Shown: positions 1 through 8,640, counted from the stretch's first letter. The stretch: 64,000 nucleotides of DNA from Bdellovibrio sp. KM01 (GCF_013752535.1 NZ_CP058348.1:2232001-2296000), one strand, 5' to 3'. Made by a program: numbers and translations. Notes: generated from the sequence alone by a model not told the origin.

Positions 1-879
1 TTGATTCATGCTTGGCTGCGCAATCCCCCGTTTAATCTGCAGCTAAAAAAGAAACAGCCTTTGGATCTTTTGAATATCATTCGCACAACTCCGGTCGACA
101 TCATTGGTTACGATGGTTGTTCTGATGGCGTTAGCAAAAAAGATGCAGTCGCATATTCGCAACCTTCAAATCGTATTTGCGTAAGCTCGTTGCAACTAAA
201 AAGCAAATTGAGCTCTGCAAACTATCGTCTGCAAATTTTAGCTTTGATGATGCATGAATATTCACATCTGATTGGATTTGATGAAGCGGCGGCCACAAAC
301 TTTCAACAATATATTTTACGATACATCGAGTTCGCTGGCTATCCGGTGACTCAGCCAGAAGGCATCGATGATTTTGTTTTATACAATCCTTATTCCATCT
401 TTGAAGGAGTTTGGAGCAATAAACAGCGCCTGTCCGAAGACATAGCCGCCTACAGCAAAGACCTTCGCGAAAAAATCCAAAGCTATGCAACCTACACAAC
501 GGGCAACTACCCCTTGGTGCCACCCCAGATGAATCTGACGGGTGATATTTTATTACGCTTGAATTACTTGGATTTAGTGAACAAAGCGTATTGGAGACAA
601 CCTGGAGATGCCGAACTCCGCCAACGCTTGAAGTTTATGGCAGGACACGATGGTCAGGTCGACATGTCGATCTTTAACAATTCGGATATCAACCCGACTC
701 TTATGGAATTTAGCCGAACAAATCTGACGGCACCGCGAGTACAGGATCAAAAGGAAGCCGACTTCAAAGCGTTCATTCTGCAAGTCGATCAACTGAAGGT
801 CGAAATGGAAAAATACATGCTGAGTGTCTTAAAACCCACGCCGAAATTTAACTACTACCCGGCGCCACAGGCGAAATAA
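1..879 (+). CDS. HExxH-containing hypothetical protein, 5' end cut by window edge
   Basis: The frame is open from base 1, so the true start probably lies upstream; 292 residues are visible. Residues 85-95 read HEYSHLIGFDE, an HExxHxxGxxE arrangement. This resembles the zinc site of metzincin peptidases but has Glu where His or Asp is usual. No signal peptide can be judged because the N terminus is missing. The rest matches no family I recognise. A clear intrinsic terminator follows 3 bases after the stop, so this is the end of its transcript. A metal-dependent hydrolase is an inference from the motif only. Confidence 0.7.
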   Translation: MIHAWLRNPPFNLQLKKKQPLDLLNIIRTTPVDIIGYDGCSDGVSKKDAVAYSQPSNRICVSSLQLKSKLSSANYRLQILALMMHEYSHLIGFDEAAATNFQQYILRYIEFAGYPVTQPEGIDDFVLYNPYSIFEGVWSNKQRLSEDIAAYSKDLREKIQSYATYTTGNYPLVPPQMNLTGDILLRLNYLDLVNKAYWRQPGDAELRQRLKFMAGHDGQVDMSIFNNSDINPTLMEFSRTNLTAPRVQDQKEADFKAFILQVDQLKVEMEKYMLSVLKPTPKFNYYPAPQAK

Positions 880-882
880 TAA

Positions 883-913
883 AAAAACCCCAGGTTCATC
901 ACCCGGGGTTTTT
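883..913 (+). terminator. intrinsic terminator after the first gene
   Basis: A 9-bp stem AAAAACCCC / GGGGTTTTT encloses a 13-base loop, 3 bases after the stop codon at 879. The T-run follows on the + strand. Confidence 0.85.
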
Positions 914-936
914 AGTTTTAAGTAGTCCGTACTGCG

Positions 937-968
937 CCGCACCCCCAAAAGGTACGGCGTACCTTTTA
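937..968. repeat. REP-like palindrome at the fadE stop codon (copy A1)
   Basis: 947-967 is a perfect odd palindrome, AAAAGGTACG-G-CGTACCTTTT, preceded by a GCCGCACCCCC lead. The same 21-base palindrome and a near-identical lead recur at 36222-36242. The fadE stop codon (TAA, minus strand, 966-968) lies inside the element. It may act as a fadE 3' end, but no long T-run follows. Confidence 0.75.
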
Positions 969-3419
969 AGGGATTACTTTGTTGGCGTGGTATTGCTCTT
1001 CGTTGTAATCATCTACCAGGATCGCGTCGTAGCGTACTTGATCTGCTTCCTTAAGAAGTTTTGCTTCTTCGGAAGTGATGATGTTTTTGTTCAGAGCTTC
1101 ATCAACCAAAGTGTTTGTCTTCTGTTTTGGAAGAGCTTTGTCACGGATGGCTTTTTTGATTTTCTTTTCAGCAGCTTCGGCTCTTAAAGAAACGGAGAAA
1201 GCGTAATCCAAACGACCTACAGCTTGATCGCGTTCTTTAGGAAGGTAAATACCTTGAGTCAAACGATCGCGGATGCCGCCTTCTTTCATCATTTCTGATG
1301 CAATAGCATGAGTCCAACCGTCAGAGGCTTGGGAACCGATGGAGTTGATACGAGACCAAGCGCCGATCCAGCCTTTAAAGAACCAACGAGCACCTGGGAT
1401 CTTTAAGTTATCAAAGATACCGTCGAAACCTTTTTGAATTTCAACCATGCACATTTTCAAGTTGTAGTGTGCAAATGCCAAGTCTTCTTCTTTGCGGCCT
1501 TCGGCTTCAAAACGGCGAAGGATAGCTGTCGCGATATACATGTGAGCCAAGATATCCGCGAAACGACCTGTGATTTTCTCTTTCATTTTCAAAGAACCAC
1601 CCAATACACCCATTGCTACGTCTGATAGCAATGCGAATGTAGCAGAGGCCCAAGACATACGACGGAAGTAGACCTTCATTTGCGGATGGCAGTCTGGAGT
1701 GGCAGCCAAGTAACCGCGAGAGCAAGACAACAAGATCGCACGGCACGTGTTACGTACAATGTGACCAATGTGACCGAAGAACGCACGGTCGAAGCCTTTC
1801 AAATCATTAGCTTCGTAGGCTTTTACTTCAGCGTAAGCAAACGGATGGGCACGAAGAGCACCTTGACCAAAGATGATCAATGTACGAGTCATGATGTTTG
1901 CACCCTCAACCGTGATACCGATTGGAGTTGCGATATAGATTTCAGCTAGCACGTTACGGGGACCCAAAGAGATTCCAGCACCGCCCATGATATCCATGGC
2001 ATCGATGATCACTTTACGACCCATTTCAGTCGCATAGTATTTTTGCATCGCCGTGATAACACCTGGCTTGATACCTTTATCCAAAGCACCCAAGCAATAT
2101 TTTCTCATGGCTTCCAACGCGTAAGTTGAAGCACCGATACGAGCTAGAGGTTCTTCAACACCTTCGAATTTACCAATTGAAACACCGAATTGACGGCGAA
2201 CCACTGCATGCGCAGAAGTCACGCGCATCGCAAGCTTCGTTCCACCTGTGGCTTGAGCTGGAAGAGAGATACCGCGACCCGCAGCCAAACACTCCATCAA
2301 CATCATCCAACCGCGACCTGCACCACCAAGACCGCCAACGATAGCGTCTTCAGCAACGACCACAACGTCTTTACCTTGTGTTGGACAGTTATAGAATGGT
2401 GTGCCTAGTGGATCATGACGACGTCCCAAGACCACGCCTGGCGTATTCGAAGGGATCAAACCGCATGTGATACCAAGGTCCTCACCTTTACCCAAAAGAT
2501 TTTCAGGGTCACGAAGACGGAACGCCAAACCGATAACAGAGGAGATCGCAGCCAGTGTGATCCAACGTTTATTCCAGTTCAGTTTAATTTTGATTTTGCC
2601 ATCAGTGTCTTTGAAAAGAACACCCGAGGACGTGATCGCACCGGCATCAGAACCTGCATTTGGCTCTGTCAAACCGAAGCATGGAATTTCCAAGCCATCA
2701 GCCAAACGAGGCAACCAGTGTTTTTTCTGAGCATCAGTACCATAGTGAGCAAGAAGCTCTGCCGGACCCAATGAATTCGGAACCATCACTTGAATCGCAA
2801 CTGCCAAAGAACGCGAAGAAAGCTTCATGATCACTTCAGAGTGGCAAAGTGCCGAGAAGCCAAGACCGCCGTACTCTTTCGGAACGATCATACCCAAGAA
2901 TTTTTCTTTCTTGATGTAATCCCAAATCGCAGGTGGAATTTCTTTAGTTTTGTAGATCTCCCAGTGGTCGATCATTTTACAAAGAGTCTCAACCGGGCCT
3001 TCAACGAAAGCTTTTTCTTCCGCCGTCAAATCCGGATAAGATTCTTTCATCAAGTTAGAGAAGTTAGGCTTACCAGAGAAAAGATCTTTCTCGACCCACA
3101 CCACACCCGCATCCAGTGCAGCTTTCTCGGTATCAGAAATTTTAGGAAGGAATTGAAACTTCTTAAAGATCGCAAACACACCTGAAGTAACAAGTGCCGT
3201 ACGAATCGGCGGCACGTTGAAGATCACTGCCAAAACAGCACCCACAACAAACAACCACATCGGAGCCGCAAAACCCACCATGATGGCCGCTAACAAGATC
3301 GTCCACACGATCAAAGGACTTCCAAAGAAGCCAACAAACAACAGCGCCACAATCGAGCCCAAAACCCAAGCCCAAGTGCAGCACTCTAAGAAATACCCAT
3401 AAACGCTGATTGAATCCAC
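966..3419 (-). CDS. fadE: acyl-CoA dehydrogenase FadE
   Basis: Catalyses the first step of fatty-acid beta-oxidation, acyl-CoA to trans-2-enoyl-CoA, with FAD. The 817 residues match the long FadE class (about 814 residues) rather than the 380-residue soluble acyl-CoA dehydrogenases. The first 75 residues hold hydrophobic segments (membrane anchor). They are followed by the acyl-CoA dehydrogenase N-terminal and middle domains (GLTEPNAGSDAGA is the FAD/substrate segment), the C-terminal helical domain (VEGANIMTRTLIIFGQGA) and the extra FadE C-terminal domain. Start ATG at 3419 has an AAGGAG-type site upstream. Single gene; its stop codon sits in a repeated palindrome. Confidence 0.93.
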   Translation of the reverse strand: MDSISVYGYFLECCTWAWVLGSIVALLFVGFFGSPLIVWTILLAAIMVGFAAPMWLFVVGAVLAVIFNVPPIRTALVTSGVFAIFKKFQFLPKISDTEKAALDAGVVWVEKDLFSGKPNFSNLMKESYPDLTAEEKAFVEGPVETLCKMIDHWEIYKTKEIPPAIWDYIKKEKFLGMIVPKEYGGLGFSALCHSEVIMKLSSRSLAVAIQVMVPNSLGPAELLAHYGTDAQKKHWLPRLADGLEIPCFGLTEPNAGSDAGAITSSGVLFKDTDGKIKIKLNWNKRWITLAAISSVIGLAFRLRDPENLLGKGEDLGITCGLIPSNTPGVVLGRRHDPLGTPFYNCPTQGKDVVVVAEDAIVGGLGGAGRGWMMLMECLAAGRGISLPAQATGGTKLAMRVTSAHAVVRRQFGVSIGKFEGVEEPLARIGASTYALEAMRKYCLGALDKGIKPGVITAMQKYYATEMGRKVIIDAMDIMGGAGISLGPRNVLAEIYIATPIGITVEGANIMTRTLIIFGQGALRAHPFAYAEVKAYEANDLKGFDRAFFGHIGHIVRNTCRAILLSCSRGYLAATPDCHPQMKVYFRRMSWASATFALLSDVAMGVLGGSLKMKEKITGRFADILAHMYIATAILRRFEAEGRKEEDLAFAHYNLKMCMVEIQKGFDGIFDNLKIPGARWFFKGWIGAWSRINSIGSQASDGWTHAIASEMMKEGGIRDRLTQGIYLPKERDQAVGRLDYAFSVSLRAEAAEKKIKKAIRDKALPKQKTNTLVDEALNKNIITSEEAKLLKEADQVRYDAILVDDYNEEQYHANKVIP

Positions 3420-3539
3420 GATGATTCTCCTTATTAATGCTTACCCCATTAATTAGACGCCTCAATCGTGCACTAATCAAGCGCGATCCCACATTTACCC
3501 AACAAATACGAGGGCTTAAGTACTGTCAAAACTAGAGCC

Positions 3540-3768
3540 CCAATCCTAATTCCAAGTTTCCCTCACCCACCCCGGCCGGAGAAAAACCCGGCAAAATTCT
3601 CCCCACCCCAGCGGGGAAAGGGGCGCAGCCCCAACCGGGGCAAGGGGCTGAAAGCCCCACCAGCAGCGGCGCTAAGTCGCCAAAGGCGACAGCCAGCCAG
3701 AAACCCGCGGCGCCCGAAGGGCCAGCCAAAAAACAAACGGAAAGCTCGTAGAATTGTCCCAAACAAGA
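3540..3768. repeat. G+C-rich intergenic island of short hairpins
   Basis: Between fadE and the small secreted protein lies a stretch far richer in G+C than its surroundings. It is built of short self-complementary pieces such as CCCCAGCGGGG, GGGGCTGAAAGCCCC and GTCGCCAAAGGCGAC. Open frames across it are low-complexity and lack ribosome sites, so I do not call a gene. Bases 3420-3539 show nothing. Confidence 0.6.
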
Positions 3769-3891
3769 GGGTTGATCAAAAAGGTCCAGATGCAAGGCGG
3801 AGGGAGCGAACCGCAGCGCAGGCGTGCCCCGGGCACGTCGGAGCGAGGACCGCACCCGACAACGCAGCAGATGGGCCTTTTTCATCAACCC
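3769..3891. repeat. 123-bp inverted-repeat element
   Basis: Imperfect 25-bp terminal inverted repeats (21 of 25 matching) at 3769-3793 and 3867-3891, starting GGGTTGAT.AAAAAGG.CCA. They enclose a G+C-rich core with GTGCCCCGGGCAC. The design, in which the two ends read GATGAAAAAGGCCCA-like inwards, resembles non-coding repeat elements I recall from delta-proteobacterial intergenic regions such as Geobacter. That resemblance is from memory and unchecked. Confidence 0.65.
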
Positions 3892-3906
3892 GTCTCGAAG
3901 GCAAAA

Positions 3907-3932
3907 AAAAAGCCACCCTAGGGTGGCTTTTT
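3907..3932. terminator. bidirectional-looking terminator downstream of the 3957-4178 gene
   Basis: Perfect 26-base palindrome, AAAAAGCCACCC-TA-GGGTGGCTTTTT, with T-runs on either strand. It ends the minus-strand small gene. Confidence 0.85.
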
Positions 3933-3956
3933 GAACTTAACTAATCTAGCAACTAA

Positions 3957-4178
3957 TTACTTAGTTTCGCCAGCTGCTGGAGATGCTGCTGGAGTTGCAG
4001 TTGCATCAGCTGCTGGAGCCGCAGTAGCGTCAGCTGCTGGAGCTGCAGTACCGTCAGCTGGAGCTGTAGTAGTTGTAGTCTCAGTTGTAGTTGTAGTTTC
4101 AGCTGGTTGATTTTTAGAGCAAGTGAAACCAGTTGTGAAAGAAAGTGCTAGCAAAGCTGCGATAACGATAGCTTTCAT
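3957..4178 (-). CDS. small secreted Ala/Thr/Pro-rich protein
   Basis: 73 residues. It has an N-terminal hydrophobic signal (residues 1-19) followed by Cys20 in a GFTC context, which is close to but not a canonical lipobox. The remainder is low-complexity: Thr runs, then repeats of the type APAADATA. A ribosome site (AAGGGACA) precedes ATG 4178. Probably exported and possibly lipid-anchored; function unknown. The repeats make its length likely to vary between strains. Confidence 0.7.
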   Translation of the reverse strand: MKAIVIAALLALSFTTGFTCSKNQPAETTTTTETTTTTAPADGTAAPAADATAAPAADATATPAASPAAGETK

Positions 4179-4298
4179 TGTTGTGTCCCTTCGTAAATTT
4201 ACAAACCCACCGAAATGGCGAATCTGTGTTTTTTGTTAATCTCGACTAAGGGCTAAGTTATACAAATTTATAATGCCTTAGCAATAAAATTTTAAAAA

Positions 4299-5117
4299 TT
4301 ATTTCTGGCAATGTCCGCACCAAAAAGTATTCCGACCGCCCATCACTTTCGATTTTATCTGTTGTTTGCATACAACACAGGGCTGCCCCGCACGATCATA
4401 CACTTTGAAAGTGTTTTGAAAGTACCCGCTTTCGCCTGAAGTTTGGGCAAAATCACTGATCGAAGATCCGCCTTTTTTTATGCTCTCAGCAAGTATGCGA
4501 CGAATCTCTTTTACGAGTAAATTTGCTCTCTCAAGAGAGAGTTTTTTCGCTGGCAAAGTGGGTTTAATTTTTGCGGCAAAAAGCGCTTCGCTCGCGTAAA
4601 TGTTCCCCACCCCGACAACAACTTTTTGATCCATAATGGCGACCTTCAAAGCGATCTGTTTATTGCGTAAACTCTGCCACAAAGTTTCGCCTGTAAATTC
4701 AGCACTCAGCGGCTCAGGTCCCAAGATCTTCAACCTTGGATGCGCAGCAACATCATCTGCGGCCACAAAGTCGAAAATCCCAAACCGGCGCGGATCACGG
4801 TAAGCCAAACGCAAACCACCTGAAAAGTGCAAATAGATGTGATCATGCAACCGCTCATCACCCTTCTCCGCCACTCGCCAAGTCCCCGTCATTCCCAAAT
4901 GTGAAAGCATCCCGCCCTTGTCGGTCCAAATCAAAAGATACTTTGCGCGACGTTCGACCTTGCGAACCTTCTGTCCAATCAAAGTTTTTAGTTTTTTAAG
5001 CGGAATAGGATCGCGCAAATCAGGACGCTTGAGTTCAATATCTAAAAGAGTCGGTTCTTTTTTAAGAATTTCTTCAAGCCCCTTACGGACGACTTCGACC
5101 TCTGGCAATTCAGGCAT
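4299..5117 (-). CDS. mutM: formamidopyrimidine-DNA glycosylase (Fpg/MutM)
   Basis: Excises 8-oxoguanine and other oxidised purines from DNA and nicks the abasic site. The mature N terminus PELPEVEVV provides the catalytic Pro2 and Glu3. ISDFAQTSGESGYFQ and the C-terminal zinc finger (CVVC...CGHC, ending at the last residues) are standard. 272 residues is the normal length. Its neighbour downstream is unrelated, and the divergent ASCH gene starts 72 bases away, so both probably use that short gap for promoters. Confidence 0.97.
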   Translation of the reverse strand: MPELPEVEVVRKGLEEILKKEPTLLDIELKRPDLRDPIPLKKLKTLIGQKVRKVERRAKYLLIWTDKGGMLSHLGMTGTWRVAEKGDERLHDHIYLHFSGGLRLAYRDPRRFGIFDFVAADDVAAHPRLKILGPEPLSAEFTGETLWQSLRNKQIALKVAIMDQKVVVGVGNIYASEALFAAKIKPTLPAKKLSLERANLLVKEIRRILAESIKKGGSSISDFAQTSGESGYFQNTFKVYDRAGQPCVVCKQQIKSKVMGGRNTFWCGHCQK

Positions 5118-5189
5118 ATGTGTACCTCGTGATTTCTGCTTTCTATCACTGCTTGCATTCGATCACCAACCCAAATAGCGTCATCCTTG

Positions 5190-5546
5190 ATGAAATATAA
5201 TGCCCTTTCCATTGTTTGGCCGAACGGAAGTAAAATTGCGTCGGGCGAGAAAAAACTAGAGATCCGATCTTGGAAACCGCCCGAAGGTTTTCAAGGGGAT
5301 TTGCTGATAGTGGAAAATCATAACTTTTTGCGCAAAGAGGGCGAAATCGATCCCGCCGGCAAACCTGTTGCGCTGGTTAAAATTAAAAACGTTCGCCCCT
5401 TCATGGCTGGGGATTTATTGGATGCGTGTTGGGATAAATGGGAACCTGGGTTGTTTGCTTGGGAAGTCACTGATGTACGCCCGATTAAATCAGACAAGGT
5501 GGCGGTCGCGGCAAGGAAGATTTACGAACTGGAGATCGACCTATAA
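5190..5546 (+). CDS. ASCH-domain protein
   Basis: 118 residues carrying the PUA-like ASCH fold signature. ALSIVWPNGSKIASGEKKLEIRSW near the N terminus is the typical start with the GxKxxExR motif, followed by LLIVEN and ALVKIKNVRPF strands. ASCH proteins bind or act on RNA or modified nucleosides; no specific role can be assigned. Start placed at ATG 5190; a TTG lies one codon upstream. Divergent from mutM. Confidence 0.85.
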   Translation: MKYNALSIVWPNGSKIASGEKKLEIRSWKPPEGFQGDLLIVENHNFLRKEGEIDPAGKPVALVKIKNVRPFMAGDLLDACWDKWEPGLFAWEVTDVRPIKSDKVAVAARKIYELEIDL

Positions 5547-5613
5547 TCTTGAATGATTGTTGCCCCAAAGATGTGCTTTCACACTCAACAACCACTGTGA
5601 GGAGCCAGTTTCC

Positions 5614-5873
5614 ATGAACATTTATGATTTTATTACGGCACAACAACAGCATTCAAATGATCCCCCACCTATCACAAGAAGAGTTCATGCAGACACTACT
5701 GCGAACAACAGTTGTTTCTTTTTACCGTTTTACGCAATCAACTAGCTCCCGATGTTTCTTTAAGGTTGGGAACCTTCGCCATGCAATTTCATACGATCGG
5801 TAAAGACTTGCAGATAGCTTATGATGTCAAATTCGACAGGCCTAACCACCATAAAAAAAGGACGATGGTTTAA
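5614..5873 (+). pseudogene. possible frameshifted small gene remnant
   Basis: A GAGGAG site precedes ATG 5614, which opens a 43-codon frame (MNIYDFITAQQQHSND...). Protein-like stretches then continue in the other two frames: IPHLSQEEFMQTLLRTTVVS from about 5659, and LAPDVSLRLGTFAMQF from 5742 to a stop at 5871-5873. The switch of plausible coding sequence through three frames suggests two small indels. It ends at a strong terminator. No family recognised; it may also be chance. Confidence 0.35.
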
Positions 5874-5889
5874 GCCATCGTCCTTTTTT
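5854..5889. terminator. strong bidirectional terminator
   Basis: 15-bp perfect stem (AAAAAAGGACGATGG and its complement) with a 6-base loop, flanked by A and T runs. It separates the + strand remnant from the convergent minus-strand gene ending at 5909. Confidence 0.9.
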
Positions 5890-5908
5890 ATTTTGAAGTG
5901 TCTGATAA

Positions 5909-6199
5909 TTATCTTCTTAAAGTGTTATTGTCTGTCGTGGATTCGTCTTCCATCGCTCTGCGACCGAAATCATTCAAATCAAGAGAGTTCGAAGGACGCG
6001 ATACCCGTGGGTTCGTTGGCATCGCTGAAACATCATCGCGAGCCCAAGGATCAGATGATTTAGGATGACGAGTATTAATATTCTCTGAATTAGATGGGGG
6101 TGGGTAAGGCTTATTTTTACTTTTGCTATAATCTGCCGCCATTGATGTGCTTGAGGCGATAACGAAAATAGATGTGAGGACAAGACCTTTCAATTTCAT
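5909..6199 (-). CDS. small secreted protein
   Basis: 96 residues from ATG 6199, which follows an AAAGGAG ribosome site. Residues 1-21 form a signal peptide ending SMA before ADYSKSK. The mature part is hydrophilic, rich in Ser, Asn, Pro and Arg, with no Cys and no recognised domain. Function unknown. Confidence 0.75.
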   Translation of the reverse strand: MKLKGLVLTSIFVIASSTSMAADYSKSKNKPYPPPSNSENINTRHPKSSDPWARDDVSAMPTNPRVSRPSNSLDLNDFGRRAMEDESTTDNNTLRR

Positions 6200-6321
6200 A
6201 TTTGCTCCTTTTATTAGCTCCCTCATCGTCCATGAAATACGGGGCTTTGAGCAGCCGGATCTTATTTTTATTTTCAAAAAACAAGAGAACACATTCCCGG
6301 CTGCCAAATGCCAGCCCACAA

Positions 6322-6873
6322 CTAATGAATTTCAGAATTTCGATCTGATTCATGCGGAGTTTCTTGCCCGCCTTTTTCCAAGTATTGAACTTTCAGAGCC
6401 AGGAATTTTTCACCCAACTGCATCCGCTCCTGAGCTTCAGAGTTCTTTCTGAACTCTGGTAAAAGATCTTCTTCCTCTTCCTCAATATGATGCTCAACCA
6501 ATTCAGCCAGCACTTTGATTTTTGCCCCGATCTCATCTGGGTCTTCGGTGCGCATGATCTCTTCACAAAGTTGGTCGGCCAGTTGATGCTCAACGTCTCC
6601 TTCAAAACCATCTTCCCGGAGCTCTTCATTGCCTTTCATATAAACGTAGAGACTTTGCTCTTCGGGTTTTGCGTGACAGACTAACAGTGGAGCAAACTCG
6701 GCGAAAGCATCTTCACGAGCCGCCAGATCTTTGTCCGAGTCCTTCATGATTTTAATAAGCTCTTTCAGTGGTTTATGGTCTTCCAGAATCATTTCAACGA
6801 TGTCGTCTTGTTTCGAAAACTCTTTGCCACCCTGCCATTGATTACTTTGCTGCTGATGATGATGTTGTGCCAT
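6322..6873 (-). CDS. hemerythrin-like HHE cation-binding protein
   Basis: 183 residues. The four-helix hemerythrin/HHE pattern is visible: DHKPLK (first helix), HAKPEEQSLY, EHQLADQL and HHIEEEEEDLLPEF, giving the His and Glu/Asp ligands for a di-iron centre. The N terminus has a His/Gln-rich tail (AQHHHQQQ). Such proteins bind oxygen, NO or iron, or regulate redox responses; which applies here cannot be told. It has its own ribosome site and seems monocistronic, near small stress-type genes. Confidence 0.9.
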   Translation of the reverse strand: MAQHHHQQQSNQWQGGKEFSKQDDIVEMILEDHKPLKELIKIMKDSDKDLAAREDAFAEFAPLLVCHAKPEEQSLYVYMKGNEELREDGFEGDVEHQLADQLCEEIMRTEDPDEIGAKIKVLAELVEHHIEEEEEDLLPEFRKNSEAQERMQLGEKFLALKVQYLEKGGQETPHESDRNSEIH

Positions 6874-6900
6874 GGAATATTCCCCCTTGCTGAGTGTGAT

Positions 6901-7098
6901 CTATTTTTTACCATCCGATTTCGTACGATTGTGAGTTGTCGCCTGTGAGTGATTGACGAGTGTTTCCCTCACATCCGCCCCTTGATTTTCTGTACGGAAT
7001 GCTTCCCCATCAATCTGAGATTGTATGATTTTCTCTCTCAGAGCGGGGCCTCGTACTGTGGTAGGTCGCTGTCCGTTACGTGAGTTTGAATTTTTCAT
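6901..7098 (-). CDS. small hydrophilic hypothetical protein
   Basis: 65 residues from ATG 7098, chosen because AAGGAGACATCT lies directly upstream; the open frame extends further but without a ribosome site. Composition is rich in Asn, Arg, Gln and Thr, and the protein is probably disordered. No family recognised. It lies just upstream of the hemerythrin gene on the same strand. Confidence 0.6.
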   Translation of the reverse strand: MKNSNSRNGQRPTTVRGPALREKIIQSQIDGEAFRTENQGADVRETLVNHSQATTHNRTKSDGKK

Positions 7099-7239
7099 AG
7101 ATGTCTCCTTGGTCCACAGTATAACGCCGCCCTGGCTGCAGAGGATTTCAAAGTGATTGTTTTTACTCACTCGGCTAAGGGCTGTAAATCCATCGTGTAG
7201 ATGTTGCTTGAAACAGGACTTCTCTGAAAGAATAGATCA

Positions 7240-7512
7240 ATGGAAGATTTTGAAACGGTCCAATCAATTCCGTCCCCGTTAGAAACGATGCAAGCGCTGG
7301 GGTTTGACTACAGTGTAGGTGCCTTGGTTGGCGCAACTATTTTCGGAATCATCGGTATCTGGCTATTTCGCAAAGGCCGTCGCGAAGCCCACCTTCCGAA
7401 CGTTGCTGTCGGTGTAGGACTGATGGTTTACCCTCTCTTCGTCACGAGCACTCTTTATACCTGGGTCGTGGGAACTCTGCTGTGCGGTATCGCTTATTAT
7501 TATTGGCCCTAA
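7240..7512 (+). CDS. small two-helix membrane protein
   Basis: 90 residues with hydrophobic spans at about 26-45 and 55-88, separated by a basic loop (RKGRREAH). This is the look of a small inner-membrane protein. No family name can be given with confidence. Confidence 0.75.
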   Translation: MEDFETVQSIPSPLETMQALGFDYSVGALVGATIFGIIGIWLFRKGRREAHLPNVAVGVGLMVYPLFVTSTLYTWVVGTLLCGIAYYYWP

Positions 7513-7632
7513 GCAAATCATCGCTCCTCTCACTTTGACGCTCGACAAGATTGAATCTTTACATCTGTATCAGTTACTGATACATTAATGCTGCTTTCGA
7601 TATTCGTTATTAATCAACAAAGGAACATTTCA

Positions 7633-8241
7633 ATGAATTTGTTTTATTCTCCAGGAGCATGCGCCCTTGCTTCTCAAATTGCTCTTCGTGAAGCTGGTTT
7701 AAACTTTGAACTCATTAAAGTAGATCTTAAAGCGAAAGAATACTCTGGCGGCGACTATAAAAAAATCAATCCAAAGGGTTACATCCCCGCTTTGCAACTT
7801 CCTAACGGTCATTTGATGACCGAAGGCGCTGTGATCTTGCAATGGATCGCGGACCAAGTACCCGAGAAAAATCTTCTGCCAAAATATGGGACCATGGAAC
7901 GCTATAAAGCGATGGAGTGGTTAAACTTCATCGCAACGGAAATTCATAAAGGTTTGGGTTCATTATTCGGTGGCGCCGTGATGAATGAAGAAACCAAAGA
8001 GCAAATCAAAGGCAAAGTGCAATTGCGCTTAGCTGTTTTGGATCAACATCTGCAACAAAATCCATTTATTTTGGGAGAGAATTTCTCTGTAGCTGATGCC
8101 TATGCTTACAACGTTCTTCGTTGGACAGGTTTGGTTGGCGTGGACATTGCTCAACACAAAGCTTTGCAAAACTTCATCAGCAAAATGGCTGATCGTCCGA
8201 CAGTAAAAGAAGCTGTTGCAGCGGAAGGTATTCGTCTTTAA
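7633..8241 (+). CDS. gstA: glutathione S-transferase
   Basis: 202 residues. The thioredoxin-like N-terminal domain begins MNLFYSPGACALASQIALRE, typical of beta-class GSTs with the SPGACA motif and the catalytic Ser/Cys. NPKGYIPAL (cis-Pro), an all-helical C-terminal domain and FSVADAYAYNVLRW (N-capping box) follow. It conjugates glutathione to electrophiles or reduces peroxides. Start ATG 7633 follows AAAGGAACA. A strong terminator ends the gene, so it is a single unit. Confidence 0.93.
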   Translation: MNLFYSPGACALASQIALREAGLNFELIKVDLKAKEYSGGDYKKINPKGYIPALQLPNGHLMTEGAVILQWIADQVPEKNLLPKYGTMERYKAMEWLNFIATEIHKGLGSLFGGAVMNEETKEQIKGKVQLRLAVLDQHLQQNPFILGENFSVADAYAYNVLRWTGLVGVDIAQHKALQNFISKMADRPTVKEAVAAEGIRL

Positions 8242-8243
8242 TT

Positions 8244-8273
8244 AAAAAGAGCGCAGGCAACTGCGCTCTTTTT
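8244..8273 (+). terminator. terminator after gstA
   Basis: 13-bp stem AAAAAGAGCGCAG with a GCAA tetraloop and a T-run, starting 3 bases after the stop codon. Confidence 0.9.
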
Positions 8274-8293
8274 TCCCAAGTTTTCAAACCGGG

Positions 8294-8563
8294 TCAATGT
8301 CTTGGATTCTTCTCGATCTCGATATTGATATCTTTCTGATTCCAATCTTCTTTTTGATCGAAATCCATATCATCCGGTTCTAATTCGTCAGTGTTGAAAT
8401 CTTCGTTTTGCGAAACTGCCTGTTTAATCTGACGAGCGTCTTGTTTAGGAGCTTCTTTTCCGGCAGGCTGCACAGTACTTTTATCTGCGCCCCTTTCCAG
8501 CTCCTCGGATTTCAAACTTCGATTCTGCTGATTCTGCCCGGATTGTTGATCTTGGGTAGCCAT
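8294..8563 (-). CDS. small acidic, Gln/Asp-rich hypothetical protein
   Basis: 89 residues preceded by a very good AGGAGGTC ribosome site. The sequence is almost entirely polar (Q, D, E, K, N), without hydrophobic core or Cys, so probably disordered. No family recognised. Confidence 0.7.
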   Translation of the reverse strand: MATQDQQSGQNQQNRSLKSEELERGADKSTVQPAGKEAPKQDARQIKQAVSQNEDFNTDELEPDDMDFDQKEDWNQKDINIEIEKNPRH

Positions 8564-8612
8564 AAAGACCTCCTAGAAAAGTAACTGGTTCGGTCATCAT
8601 ATACCCAAAAAA

Positions 8613-8640
8613 AATGAGGACTGTTTTTTCAGTCCTCATT
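8613..8640 (-). terminator. terminator for the tandem lipoprotein genes
   Basis: 11-bp stem AATGAGGACTG/CAGTCCTCATT; read on the minus strand it is followed by eight T. Located downstream of the stop at 8684. Confidence 0.85.

Noticed and set aside
3532-3888. 118-residue minus-strand frame in the G+C-rich island
   Set aside because: Low-complexity Arg/Leu/Gly/Pro product, no ribosome site, and the DNA is explained by inverted repeats.
3540-3891. CRISPR array or integron attC site
   Set aside because: No regular direct repeats with spacers, and no attC-type GTTRRRY pair or integrase nearby.
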